From contig NZ_JSWF01000028.1 in assembly GCF_000797445.1 (NCBI RefSeq), positions 248,001 through 312,000 of the forward strand: 64,000 nucleotides of DNA, given 5' to 3'. The number at the start of each line of letters is the position of its first letter. Within the stretch, counting starts at the first letter, position 1. Both the position numbers and the translations under genes were made by a program. Origin of the DNA: Lacinutrix jangbogonensis (GTDB lineage: Bacteria > Bacteroidota > Bacteroidia > Flavobacteriales > Flavobacteriaceae). The notes under the pieces were generated by a model. The model did no database searches. It had not been told where the DNA came from and saw only the letters and a program-made list of their open reading frames with translations. This document shows positions 45,094-53,671 of this stretch, in pieces.

Positions 45094-46308
45094 TTAACTA
45101 GTTTTCACCATGTTTTTAGTAATACGAACCGAAGCAATTTTTGATGCTATAATGCCTAGAAAAGTGATCGTTAAGAAAACAATAACAAGGTTTTTAGCAT
45201 GAAAGGATACAGGATAAGCTAAGTTTTGTGTTATCATTACTTTCATACTATCTGGACCGTAAAGCTGAAATAATATTAAAAACGTACTAACTACCAATCC
45301 AATTATTCCTCCAAAAACACTCATTAAGGTGCCTTGTAAAAAGAAAATTCTTCTAATGTCTTTTACTGTGGCTCCAATGTTAAATAGGGTATTGAGACTT
45401 TTCTTTTTATCGAGCATCATCATTATTAAAGACCCAACGACATTAAAAAATGCGATGATGAGTATTAATGTGAAAATGAGGTAAACAGCAAGGTTTTCGG
45501 TATTAAGCATTTTATACAACGTGTCGTTTAGTTGTGCTGTATTTTTTAAGGTAATAGTGTTTCCTAAAACGGCTTGAATTTGAGACGTTACTTCCTCCTC
45601 GTCTGCATCTTCTTTTAATCTAAACTCTAAATTTGTAATCTGGTTTTCTTTAAAATTAAGAAGTTCTTGTGCGAGATCTAAACTAGCGAAAATATGACTG
45701 TCGTCTAATTTATCGTTTACTCCAAATACACCAACATTTATGGTTTGCACTTGATTGAAAGCTTGTTCTATAGACGTTATTTGTCCTTTCCCTGGTTTTG
45801 GTACAAATAGAGAGATGCGTTTACCGTAATCTAAAACTCCAATATTTAAACTGTGAGATACTCCAGCTCCTACTACAACTTGGTTGGTTTTTTCTGTTAG
45901 CCAACTACCACGCCATAGAATTGAATCTAATGTATTTATTTTTTTATAATTGGCATCAACTCCTTTTATATACAGGGCTTTTTTATTACCATCGAAAGAA
46001 GCAATTACACGCTCTTCTATTACTTTAGAATAGCTAGCAATACCACCGATTGCATTTAGTTTTTCTTCTGTATTAGGTTCAATAAAAAAAGATTTTCCAA
46101 TGTTGGTTTCTGCTTTTAAATCAGGATCGATTACAGTTGTAAACTGAAGCGTAAAGTCACGCAGACCAGCAAAACCAGACAATACAATAAATAAGGATGC
46201 AGATCCTAATATAATACCGGCAATGGCTATATAGGTTATAAAATTAATCGCATTATTGCTGCTTTTAGAACGTAAATAGCGTTTTGCGATGTAAAGAGGA
46301 AAGCTCAA
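45094..46308 (-). CDS. FtsX/LolC-type ABC transporter permease
   Basis: Inner-membrane permease subunit of a MacB/LolCDE-type ABC transporter, about 404 residues. It has one N-terminal helix (ITYIAIAGIILGSASLFIVL), a large periplasmic domain (60-270) and three C-terminal helices (277-400) typical of the FtsX fold. The N-terminal FPLYIAKRYLRSKSSNNAIN is characteristic of LolC/LolE. A lipoprotein-export role is inferred by family. The ATPase gene is not in this window. It begins five bases after rbfA, forming a conserved-looking pair. Confidence 0.88.
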   Translation of the reverse strand: MSFPLYIAKRYLRSKSSNNAINFITYIAIAGIILGSASLFIVLSGFAGLRDFTLQFTTVIDPDLKAETNIGKSFFIEPNTEEKLNAIGGIASYSKVIEERVIASFDGNKKALYIKGVDANYKKINTLDSILWRGSWLTEKTNQVVVGAGVSHSLNIGVLDYGKRISLFVPKPGKGQITSIEQAFNQVQTINVGVFGVNDKLDDSHIFASLDLAQELLNFKENQITNLEFRLKEDADEEEVTSQIQAVLGNTITLKNTAQLNDTLYKMLNTENLAVYLIFTLILIIAFFNVVGSLIMMMLDKKKSLNTLFNIGATVKDIRRIFFLQGTLMSVFGGIIGLVVSTFLILFQLYGPDSMKVMITQNLAYPVSFHAKNLVIVFLTITFLGIIASKIASVRITKNMVKTS

Positions 46309-46313
46309 ACAGT

Positions 46314-46714
46314 TTAAGATTTTTTACGTTTCCCAAAAAGGTCTGGATCTTTTAATGGGTTATCAGTACCTTTTAAAGATTGCTCGATTTTATCGATATG
46401 CTCTAGAGAATCGTCCACAAAAAAGTAAAGTTGTGGCATTCTGCGTAATTGGTTTCTTGTACGTTGGGCTAATTCGTGACGTATAAACGGTTGATTAGAC
46501 TTTATGCCTTCTACCAATTCCTTTGCTTTATCGTTTGGAAAAATGCTTAAATACACCTTTGCTACTGATAAATCTACGGTTACCGAAACCTTAGAAACCG
46601 AAATAATAACACCTCGCATGCCACCTTGAGTCGCTGCTGTTTGTAAAATATCTACGAGATCGCGTTGTAATACCGATCCTATTTTTTTTGTCTTTGACTT
46701 TCTTCTGTTTTCAT
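46314..46714 (-). pseudogene. rbfA: 30S ribosome-binding factor A, frameshifted near its start at an A8 run
   Basis: RbfA assists 30S subunit maturation. The clear part of the sequence (QGGMRGVIISVSKVSV to FVDDSLEHIDKIEQSL) belongs to this family. Upstream, the frame is open and reads KKIGSVLQRDLVDILQTAA, which is the true N-terminal helix, but has no start codon of its own. An ATG at 46714 begins MKTEESQRQKK and stops at TAG just after an A8 run at 46682-46689. One extra A, or a -1 slip, joins the two and gives a 133-residue RbfA with the expected N-terminus. A near-essential gene is unlikely to be dead, so sequence error or slippage is more likely than true loss. Confidence 0.85.
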
Positions 46715-46886
46715 TATGTGTATTGCTCCCAATTATTTTGGGTTATATAGATTGCAAAAATACGCTTTTTAAATATTATAGTATTTTTGAAAGCAAAAAT
46801 TGTACCTTATAATAAGGTTGTAAAAAGAATAAACAATATAAAAATGATATTTTCGCTTTCGCGGAAATAATAAAACAGAGTATTAA

Positions 46887-47303
46887 ATGAAAAAAATTGA
46901 ACATATAGGGATTGCTGTAAAGAGTTTAAAAGATTCGAACGAATTGTTTGCAAAACTTTTTGGAGAGCCACATTATAAAGTAGAGGAAGTAAAGTCTGAA
47001 GGCGTGAACACATCCTTCTTTCAGATTGGAGAAAACAAAATCGAATTGTTAGAAGCGACAAAAGAAGATAGTCCTATAGCTAAGTTTATTAACAAGAAAG
47101 GAGAAGGTATTCACCATATTGCTTTTGATGTTGATGATATTGAAGCAGAAATTACAAGATTAAAGTCCGAAGGTTTTATTGTTTTAAATGAAATACCAAA
47201 GAAAGGAGCCGATAACAAATTAGTTGCTTTTCTGCACCCAAAAACGTCAAATGGAGTTTTAATTGAGCTTTGTCAAGAAATAAAGGAATATATAAAGAAA
47301 TAA
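46887..47303 (+). CDS. mce: Methylmalonyl-CoA epimerase
   Basis: Interconverts (R)- and (S)-methylmalonyl-CoA in the propionate pathway. A glyoxalase-fold protein of 138 residues. HIGIAVKSLKDS near the N-terminus and HHIAFDVDDIEAEITRL near residue 76 carry metal-ligand His residues. The C-terminal NGVLIELCQE provides the last Glu ligand. The length and the motif order match MCE closely. The methylmalonyl-CoA mutase genes are not in this window. Confidence 0.92.
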   Translation: MKKIEHIGIAVKSLKDSNELFAKLFGEPHYKVEEVKSEGVNTSFFQIGENKIELLEATKEDSPIAKFINKKGEGIHHIAFDVDDIEAEITRLKSEGFIVLNEIPKKGADNKLVAFLHPKTSNGVLIELCQEIKEYIKK

Positions 47304-47306
47304 ATC

Positions 47307-47337
47307 TTGTAGAATCTTAAAATTAATATTAGATTTG
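47307..47337 (+). promoter_or_regulatory. Promoter of the CAU tRNA (TTG and TAGATTTG, 20-base spacing)
   Basis: TAGATTTG matches TAnnTTTG and lies 12 bases before the tRNA 5' end. A TTG is found 20 bases further upstream, the spacing expected of the Bacteroidota -33/-7 promoter. This is the clearest promoter pair in the window. Confidence 0.7.
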
Positions 47338-47349
47338 CACACCAATTTT

Positions 47350-47423
47350 GGTCCCATAGCTCAGTTGGTTAGAGCACCTGACTCATAATCAGGTGGTCCT
47401 TGGTTCGAGCCCAAGTGGGACCA
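47350..47423 (+). tRNA. tRNA with CAT anticodon (tRNA-Met or tRNA-Ile2)
   Basis: The cloverleaf is intact: acceptor GGTCCCA/TGGGACC, anticodon stem CCTGA/TCAGG around CTCATAA, T arm around TTCGAGC, discriminator A, no encoded CCA. The CAU anticodon fits elongator tRNA-Met, and also tRNA-Ile2, which needs TilS lysidine modification. I cannot decide between them from sequence alone. A strong hairpin terminator follows. Confidence 0.95.
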
Positions 47424-47440
47424 CTTTTAAAAATTGTAAA

Positions 47441-47470
47441 GCCTTTCATTAAGTTGAAAGGCTTTTTTTT
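47441..47470 (+). terminator. Intrinsic terminator of the CAU tRNA
   Basis: A stem GCCTTTCA/TGAAAGGC with a six-base loop is followed by eight T. Confidence 0.9.
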
Positions 47471-47655
47471 GCTAAAAACTTATTAACATTAAGTTTTTTT
47501 TTCCGACTTCATTTGTAATAAAAAGGACAAACTTAGTGTAAATTAGGTATTTCATCGATAAAAAATAGCCGTTCGTAGGGGTTTTTTACAAAAACTGATC
47601 TAAAAGTTTTGTTAACAGAGTTTTTTTTATAAATTTACCAACTTAGAAACAATAC

Positions 47656-47928
47656 ATGATCCCAAATAAAAAAATAATTGCCTCTATCTTATTTGTATTA
47701 ATAAGTTTTGTCTGTACAGCACAATTACCGCCTTCTCCATCAGGAAGACCTCCTGGACCTCCTGGAGATGATTTACCTATAGATAGTAGTATATTAATAT
47801 TAGCAGCAGCAGCTATTTTGTATGGCATCTACAAAATATATACTTTCAAAAAAAAGCAATTTAATTTTTTAAAGCGTTTAATCTCGAAACGTATTTTCCA
47901 ATTACATCAAACTCTAAATTTACAATAG
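47656..47928 (+). CDS. PID-CTERM-like small sorted protein, 3' end probably shifted at an A8 run
   Basis: A tiny secreted protein. The signal peptide ends at CTAQ. A Pro-rich stretch (LPPSPSGRPPGPPGDD) leads to LPIDSS, then a hydrophobic helix (ILILAAAAILYGIYKIY) and a basic tail. This is the architecture of the PID-CTERM sorting signal of Flavobacteria. As written the frame runs to 47928 and overlaps 68 bases of the convergent ribE gene. The A8 run at 47848-47855 is at the exact point where one more A (or a -1 slip) would give KKKAI and a stop at 47864, leaving only four bases of overlap and a natural 69-residue protein. I prefer the shorter product. Confidence 0.75.
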   Translation: MIPNKKIIASILFVLISFVCTAQLPPSPSGRPPGPPGDDLPIDSSILILAAAAILYGIYKIYTFKKKQFNFLKRLISKRIFQLHQTLNLQ

Positions 47929-48451
47929 AACCAATTTTAAAGGTTTTAAAATTAGTATGCTCGTAAGTATATGGAATTATGGCTACGCTAAACCTATCGC
48001 GTTTAGAGTTTACAACTGTTAAGCTTACTCCGTTAACGGTTATAGATCCTTTTTCAATAGTAATATTATTTAATAAAGAATCGTAATTAAAAGTATAAAG
48101 CCAGCTTCCTTGGGTCTCTTCAACATGAACACATTCTGCCGTTTGGTCCACGTGACCCTGCACAATATGTCCATCTAGTCTATCTCCAAGTTTCATAGCG
48201 CGTTCAAGATTTATAACATTAGAAATTTCTAAACGTCCAATATTAGTTTTATCTAAAGTTTCTTTAATTGCAGTAACGGTATAACAATTATCATTAATGT
48301 TTATAACCGTTAGGCAAACACCATTGTGAGCAACACTTTGGTCTATCTTTAGCTCATTTGCAATACTACTTTCAATGGTAATATGTAAATTATTTAATTC
48401 ATATTTAAGATTTGTAACACGACCTAAGGTTTCAATAATTCCTGTAAACAT
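47861..48451 (-). CDS. ribE: Riboflavin synthase, alpha subunit
   Basis: Combines two 6,7-dimethyl-8-ribityllumazine molecules into riboflavin. Two similar lumazine-binding halves are visible: the first opens MFTGIIETLGRV and contains SVAHNGVCLTVI; the second contains GHIVQGHVDQTAE and GSITVNGVSLTV. The 196-residue length is standard. It is divergent from pdxA and convergent with the small PID-CTERM-like gene. Confidence 0.95.
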   Translation of the reverse strand: MFTGIIETLGRVTNLKYELNNLHITIESSIANELKIDQSVAHNGVCLTVININDNCYTVTAIKETLDKTNIGRLEISNVINLERAMKLGDRLDGHIVQGHVDQTAECVHVEETQGSWLYTFNYDSLLNNITIEKGSITVNGVSLTVVNSKRDRFSVAIIPYTYEHTNFKTFKIGSIVNLEFDVIGKYVSRLNALKN

Positions 48452-48473
48452 ACTTTAAACTATATTATTTGGT

Positions 48474-48481
48474 TAGATTTG
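48474..48481 (+). promoter_or_regulatory. -7 promoter element of pdxA
   Basis: TAGATTTG matches TAnnTTTG and lies 37 bases before the pdxA ATG, in the short space shared with the divergent ribE. Confidence 0.45.
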
Positions 48482-48517
48482 CGAGTATAAAATTACGAAC
48501 AATAGTTAGCATTATTA

Positions 48518-49597
48518 ATGAAGAGAGAAGAAAAAATAATTTTAGGCATCTCTATAGGAGATTTAAACGGTATAGGTTCAGAAATTGTATTAAAAATTTT
48601 TGAAGACAATAGAATGTTGGATTTTTATACTCCAGTAATTTTTGCATCCACTAAAACAATGACTTTTGTTAAAAACCATTTTAAATTAAACATTAGTTTA
48701 AACGGAATTAATAACACAAACGAAATTCTTCATGGTAAAGTAAACGTTCTTAATTGTTGGAAAGAAAATGTGAACATTAATTTTGGTCAAGAGGATGTTA
48801 AAATTGGTGAGTATGCTATAAAATCTCTAGAAAGCGCAACCAAAGCTTTAAAGGATCAAACTATAGATATTTTAGTAACAGCTCCAATAAATAAAAGTAA
48901 TATTCAATCTGAAACCTTTAAATTTCCTGGGCACACAGATTATCTGGCTCAAGAATTAGAAGGAGATAGCCTAATGTTTATGGTTACTGATACTTTAAGA
49001 GTTGGTTTATTAACCGACCATGTTCCAGTAAAAGATGTTTCAAGCCATATTTCTTCAGAATTAATAACAAAAAAGATAGAGACGGTTTATAATTCTTTAA
49101 AAAAAGATTTTAGAATTAGTAAACCTAAAATTGCAGTTTTAGGTATAAACCCGCATACAGGAGATAATGGTGTAATTGGAGATGAAGATGATACCATAAT
49201 GAGACCTACACTTAAAAAAATTAAGGAAACTGGAAAATTAGTTTTTGGACCATATGCTGCAGATAGTTTTTTTGGGAGTGATAATTATAAAAGTTTTGAT
49301 GCTATAATTGCATCCTATCATGATCAAGGTTTAATACCATTTAAAACATTATCCTTTGGTCAAGGTGTAAACTTTACTGCAGGATTAAATAGAGTAAGAA
49401 CTTCGCCAGATCATGGCACGGCATATGAAATAGCGGGTAAAGGACAAGCAGATACTAGTTCTTTTAAAGAAGCAATATTTACAGCGGTTAGTATTTTTAA
49501 TAATAGAAATGAGTTTGAAGAGCTAAATAAAAATCCTTTAGCAATAAGTAAAAGGAAGCGTTTTGATGAAAGAAAATACGAATCAAAAAAGAAGTAA
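48518..49597 (+). CDS. pdxA: 4-hydroxythreonine-4-phosphate dehydrogenase
   Basis: NAD-dependent oxidation of 4-phosphohydroxy-threonine in pyridoxal phosphate synthesis. Visible motifs: ISIGDLNGIGSEIVLKI at the start, VTAPINKSN near residue 125 and FPGHTDYLAQ near 140. GINPHTGDNG near 212 and ASYHDQGLIPFKTL near 266 hold the metal-binding His residues. At 359 residues the length is normal. It lies between the divergent ribE and the DUF177-rpmF block, 40 bases before that block's promoter. Confidence 0.95.
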   Translation: MKREEKIILGISIGDLNGIGSEIVLKIFEDNRMLDFYTPVIFASTKTMTFVKNHFKLNISLNGINNTNEILHGKVNVLNCWKENVNINFGQEDVKIGEYAIKSLESATKALKDQTIDILVTAPINKSNIQSETFKFPGHTDYLAQELEGDSLMFMVTDTLRVGLLTDHVPVKDVSSHISSELITKKIETVYNSLKKDFRISKPKIAVLGINPHTGDNGVIGDEDDTIMRPTLKKIKETGKLVFGPYAADSFFGSDNYKSFDAIIASYHDQGLIPFKTLSFGQGVNFTAGLNRVRTSPDHGTAYEIAGKGQADTSSFKEAIFTAVSIFNNRNEFEELNKNPLAISKRKRFDERKYESKKK

Positions 49598-49639
49598 ACA
49601 AAAAATTGTTGATAAGTCTGTGCAGTTAATAAAAATTTG

Positions 49640-49647
49640 TATATTTG
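49640..49647 (+). promoter_or_regulatory. -7 promoter element of the DUF177-rpmF unit
   Basis: TATATTTG matches TAnnTTTG and lies 22 bases before the preferred ATG of the DUF177 gene, indicating a separate transcription start inside the gap after pdxA. Confidence 0.6.
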
Positions 49648-49669
49648 CAGGCTCAAAATAGATGTGATA

Positions 49670-50209
49670 ATGAAACCATTGAAAGAGTTTACAATTCCTT
49701 TTGTCGGTTTAAAATTAGGCAAACATAATTTTGATTTTAATATAGATAATAAGTTCTTTGAATATTTTGAGTATGAAGACTTTAACAGTAGTGATTTAAA
49801 AGTTAATGTTGCATTTGAAAAAAAGGCAACGCTTTTAGAACTACATTTTGAAGTTTCAGGAACAGTAAACGTTAATTGCGACGTTACAAATGAGCCTTAC
49901 AATCAACCACTTGAAAATGATTTCGATTTGGTAGTTAAGTTTGGTGATGAATATAATGATGAGAATATAGATATTCTTATTATTTCTCATGGGGAATACG
50001 AGATAAGTATACAACAATATGTATATGAATTAATTGTATTAGCTATGCCAACAAAACGTATTCATCCTGGAGTTGAAGATGGCACTTTAGATTCAGACAT
50101 ACTCGAAAAATTAGAAGAGTTAAGTCCTAAGGAAAAGGATATAAAAGAAGACCAAGAGGAAACAGATCCTCGTTGGAATACATTAAAGAAACTATTAACG
50201 GATAAATAA
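49670..50209 (+). CDS. DUF177 (YceD) family protein
   Basis: A 179-residue acidic protein. An earlier start would place 11 residues inside the promoter, so MKPLKEFTIPF is chosen. VSGTVNVNCDVTNEP holds one Cys in the position where other YceD proteins carry a CxxC, and the C-terminal SPKEKDIKEDQEETDPRWN is typical of the family. YceD is genetically linked to rpmF in most bacteria and is implicated in 23S rRNA or 50S assembly. The rpmF gene follows 9 bases later. Confidence 0.9.
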   Translation: MKPLKEFTIPFVGLKLGKHNFDFNIDNKFFEYFEYEDFNSSDLKVNVAFEKKATLLELHFEVSGTVNVNCDVTNEPYNQPLENDFDLVVKFGDEYNDENIDILIISHGEYEISIQQYVYELIVLAMPTKRIHPGVEDGTLDSDILEKLEELSPKEKDIKEDQEETDPRWNTLKKLLTDK

Positions 50210-50218
50210 AATAATAAA

Positions 50219-50422
50219 ATGGCACATCCTAAAAGAAAAATCTCAAAAACAAGAAGAGATAAAAGAAGAACACATTACAAAGCAACTGCGCCACAAGTTG
50301 CAACTTGCCCAACAACTGGTGAGCCGCACTTATACCATAGAGCACATTGGTTCGAAGGTAAATTATATTACAGAGGTCAAGTTTTAATTGACAATGCTGT
50401 GGTAGAAGAGAATATTGCATAA
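50219..50422 (+). CDS. rpmF: 50S ribosomal protein L32
   Basis: A 67-residue basic protein of the large ribosomal subunit. It starts [19 protein letters not shown], the family's N-terminus. The conserved [14 protein letters not shown] is present; only one Cys is seen, so the zinc ribbon of some L32 is not complete. It lies between DUF177 and fabH as in many bacteria. A strong terminator separates it from fabH. Confidence 0.97.
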   Translation: MAHPKRKISKTRRDKRRTHYKATAPQVATCPTTGEPHLYHRAHWFEGKLYYRGQVLIDNAVVEENIA

Positions 50423-50442
50423 TTTACTATGCATGCATATAG

Positions 50443-50471
50443 AAAAACGCTCACTTGTGAGCGTTTTTTTT
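50443..50471 (+). terminator. Intrinsic terminator after rpmF
   Basis: A perfect stem AACGCTCAC/GTGAGCGTT with a two-base loop is followed by T8. It implies that fabH has its own promoter in the 130 bases downstream. Confidence 0.92.
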
Positions 50472-50600
50472 GTTATATATTTTTCTTTCAGTTAAAAACA
50501 ACTTAATTTGCACGTAATTAACCAGAATTCGGTATTTTTAATAAAATTTCGTCTTTTTTTGGCGATTTCGAGCAGTTTTTGGTCAAATTAACTTAAAAGT

Positions 50601-51596
50601 ATGAGTAAAATCTCTGCGGCAATAACAGCTGTAGGCGCGTATGTGCCAGAGTACGTTTTAACCAACAAGATCTTAGAATCTATGGTTGATACAAACGACG
50701 AATGGATTACCTCCAGAACAGGTATCAAAGAACGTCGTATCCTAAAAGGAGAAGGTAAAGGTACTTCCTATATGGCTATTAAAGCCGCTCAAGACCTTCT
50801 TGAAAAATCTAATATAAATCCTGAAGATATAGAATTGGTTATTGTGGCTACCGCTACACCAGATATGCAAGCAGCATCAACAGCAGCATATACTGCTACA
50901 CAAATTGGAGCTGTAAATGCTTTTTCATTTGATTTGGAAGCAGCATGCTCTAGTTTTCTCTTTGGCATGTCTACTGCAGCACGATATATCGAGTCAGGAC
51001 GCTACAAAAATGTATTACTTATTGGAGCAGATAAAAACTCTTCAATGATTAATTATGAAGACAGAGCAACATGTATCATCTTTGGTGATGGAGCTGGAGC
51101 TGTTTTATTTCAACCAAATGAAGAAGACCTAGGTCTGCAAGACGAATATTTAAGAAGTAATGGAGCAGGTAGAGAATTCCTTCAAGTAAAATCAAGCGGT
51201 TCTTCGTATCCAGTTACTGCAGAAACTATAGCCAAAAAAGAGAATTTTGTTTTCCAAGACGGGAAAACGGTATTTAAAAATGCCGTTTTTAATATGGCAG
51301 ATGTAGCTGAAAAAATTCTTAAAAGAAACAATTTATCAAAAGACGACGTAACCTGGTTGGCAGCTCATCAAGCAAATAAGAGAATTATTGATGCGACAGC
51401 AAGACGAATAGAATTGGATAGCAAAAAAGTAATGATGAACATAGAGAAGTATGGTAATACAACCTCTGCCACATTACCATTATTGTTAAACGATTACGAG
51501 TCGCAATTAAAAAAAGGAGATAACATCATTTTTGCTGCTTTTGGAGGCGGCTTTACATGGGGCTCAATATATTTAAAGTGGGCGTATAATTCTTAA
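50601..51596 (+). CDS. fabH: Beta-ketoacyl-ACP synthase III
   Basis: Starts fatty-acid synthesis by condensing acyl-CoA with malonyl-ACP. The catalytic triad is visible: Cys in EAACSSFLFGMS near residue 114, His in WLAAHQANKRI near 257 and Asn in YGNTTSATLPL near 289. At 331 residues the length matches. It leads a run with accB and accC, so this block supplies malonyl units and primer condensation. The motif set is fully conventional. Confidence 0.96.
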   Translation: MSKISAAITAVGAYVPEYVLTNKILESMVDTNDEWITSRTGIKERRILKGEGKGTSYMAIKAAQDLLEKSNINPEDIELVIVATATPDMQAASTAAYTATQIGAVNAFSFDLEAACSSFLFGMSTAARYIESGRYKNVLLIGADKNSSMINYEDRATCIIFGDGAGAVLFQPNEEDLGLQDEYLRSNGAGREFLQVKSSGSSYPVTAETIAKKENFVFQDGKTVFKNAVFNMADVAEKILKRNNLSKDDVTWLAAHQANKRIIDATARRIELDSKKVMMNIEKYGNTTSATLPLLLNDYESQLKKGDNIIFAAFGGGFTWGSIYLKWAYNS

Positions 51597-51631
51597 AAAA
51601 CGAACTAAAAAAACTTAATAACTCTAAAATT

Positions 51632-52108
51632 ATGGATTTAAAAGACATTCAAAACTTAATCAAATTTGTAGCAAAATCTGGTGCAAGCGAGGTTAAATTA
51701 GAAACAGATGACGTTAAGATTACAATTAAAACAGGGTCAGACGAGACAACTTTTGTACAACAAATGCCAATGGCGCAAATGCAACAAATGCCAATGTCAG
51801 CAGTACAAGCACCAGCGACTTCGGAGCCAGCAGCGGTAACTCCACCAGCAGAAAGTGAGGATTCTAAATACATAACGATAAAGTCTCCAATTATTGGAAC
51901 ATTTTACAGAAAACCATCTCCAGATAAACCATTATTTGTAGAAATAGGACAAACTATTGCTGAAGGAGACGTGCTTTGTGTTATTGAAGCTATGAAGTTA
52001 TTTAACGAAATAGAATCTGAGGTTTCAGGGAAAATAGTTAAAGTATTAGTAGATGATGCTTCTCCAGTAGAATTTGATCAACCATTATTTTTAGTAGATC
52101 CATCTTAA
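51632..52108 (+). CDS. accB: Acetyl-CoA carboxylase biotin carboxyl carrier protein
   Basis: Carries the biotin of acetyl-CoA carboxylase. The C-terminal biotinyl domain (about 80-158) contains CVIEAMKLFNEIESE with the biotinylated Lys in EAMK. An Ala/Pro/Met-rich linker (PAATPPAES and QMPMAQMQQMPM nearby) joins it to the N-terminal helical part. At 158 residues the length is standard. It is followed by accC after 90 bases. Confidence 0.96.
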   Translation: MDLKDIQNLIKFVAKSGASEVKLETDDVKITIKTGSDETTFVQQMPMAQMQQMPMSAVQAPATSEPAAVTPPAESEDSKYITIKSPIIGTFYRKPSPDKPLFVEIGQTIAEGDVLCVIEAMKLFNEIESEVSGKIVKVLVDDASPVEFDQPLFLVDPS

Positions 52109-52198
52109 TTTTAGAGTATTAGATTTCTCGATTATTAGATGTTTACTATTCTAATAATGCAATAATCCAATTTTCTAATTTTATCTAAATCAGCATTT

Positions 52199-53551
52199 AT
52201 GTTTAAAAAAATACTAATTGCAAATAGAGGAGAAATAGCACTACGTGTTATTAGAACCTGTAAAGAAATGGGCATTAAAACAGTAGCAGTTTATTCTACA
52301 GCAGATGCCGAAAGTCTTCACGTTAAATTTGCAGACGAAGCAGTTTGTATTGGTCCAGCTCCAAGTAGCGAATCATACTTAAAAATGTCTAATATTATAG
52401 CAGCAGCAGAAATTACAAATGCAGATGCTATACATCCAGGTTACGGGTTTTTATCAGAAAACGCTAAATTTTCTAAAATTTGTAACGAACATGAAATTAA
52501 GTTTATTGGTGCCTCTCCTGAAATGATTGATCGTATGGGAGATAAAGCCAATGCTAAATCAACAATGATTGAAGCAGGTGTTCCTGTTGTTCCAGGAAGT
52601 GAAGGTGTAATAGAAACTTTCGAAGACTGTATAAAAATAGCCAAAGAAACCGGTTATCCAGTAATGCTTAAAGCATCTGCTGGTGGTGGTGGAAAAGGAA
52701 TGCGTGCAGTATGGAAGCCAGAAGACCTGCAAGAAGCATGGGAATCTGCTAGACAAGAATCTAAAGCCGCATTTGGGAATGATGATATGTATATGGAAAA
52801 GCTTATAGAAGAGCCAAGACATATCGAAATTCAAATTGTTGGCGACTCTAAAGGTACAGCTTGTCACCTTTCTGAAAGAGATTGTTCTATACAAAGACGA
52901 CACCAAAAATTAACAGAAGAAGTACCGTCTCCATTTATGACACCCGCTTTACGTAAAAAAATGGGAGAGGCAGCAGTGAAAGCAGCTGAATATATTAAAT
53001 ATGAAGGCGCAGGAACGGTAGAGTTTTTAGTAGATAAGAACAGAAACTTTTACTTCATGGAAATGAATACACGTATTCAAGTAGAGCATCCAATTACCGA
53101 ACAGGTAATTGATTTCGACTTAATTCGTGAACAAATTCTAGTAGCTGCAGGTGTGCCAATTTCAGGTAAAAATTATTTACCACAATTACACTCTATAGAA
53201 TGTAGAATTAATGCCGAAGATCCATTTAATGACTTTAGACCTTCACCAGGAAAAATAACAACATTACATGCGCCAGGAGGTCATGGCGTGCGTTTAGATA
53301 CCCACGTATATGCAGGATATTCTATCCCTCCAAATTACGATTCTATGATTGCCAAGTTAATTACTACTGCGCAAACAAGAGAAGAAGCCATTAATAAAAT
53401 GAAGCGCGCTTTAGATGAATTTGTAATAGAAGGTATAAAAACAACAATTCCGTTCCATAGACAATTAATGGAACATCCAGATTATTTAGCAGGTAATTAT
53501 ACGACTAAATTTATGGAAGATTTTGTAATGGAGAAACCAACTGAAGATTAA
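52199..53551 (+). CDS. accC: Biotin carboxylase subunit of acetyl-CoA carboxylase
   Basis: ATP-dependent carboxylation of biotin on AccB. The ATP-grasp core has [12 protein letters not shown] near residue 158, HIEIQIVGD near 208 and [14 protein letters not shown] near 287. The N-terminal [20 protein letters not shown] is the family's opening. At 450 residues the length is standard. The gene ends with a clean stop and no hairpin before the M43 peptidase region. Confidence 0.97.
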   Translation: MFKKILIANRGEIALRVIRTCKEMGIKTVAVYSTADAESLHVKFADEAVCIGPAPSSESYLKMSNIIAAAEITNADAIHPGYGFLSENAKFSKICNEHEIKFIGASPEMIDRMGDKANAKSTMIEAGVPVVPGSEGVIETFEDCIKIAKETGYPVMLKASAGGGGKGMRAVWKPEDLQEAWESARQESKAAFGNDDMYMEKLIEEPRHIEIQIVGDSKGTACHLSERDCSIQRRHQKLTEEVPSPFMTPALRKKMGEAAVKAAEYIKYEGAGTVEFLVDKNRNFYFMEMNTRIQVEHPITEQVIDFDLIREQILVAAGVPISGKNYLPQLHSIECRINAEDPFNDFRPSPGKITTLHAPGGHGVRLDTHVYAGYSIPPNYDSMIAKLITTAQTREEAINKMKRALDEFVIEGIKTTIPFHRQLMEHPDYLAGNYTTKFMEDFVMEKPTED

Positions 53552-53671
53552 AATAGATTAATTATTCTCTGTTTTTTTGTTTCCAGAGTGTTAAAAAGCA
53601 CAATTTTAAGAAACTTAAGTAAATTTTTACTTAAATTTATGTATAAAAAATTAACTCATAAAATAATCACT

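Noticed and set aside
47560-47600. CCGTTCGTAGGGG block as a riboswitch before the PID-CTERM-like gene
   Set aside because: No conserved stem structure or known riboswitch sequence is visible; at most it is a regulatory block.
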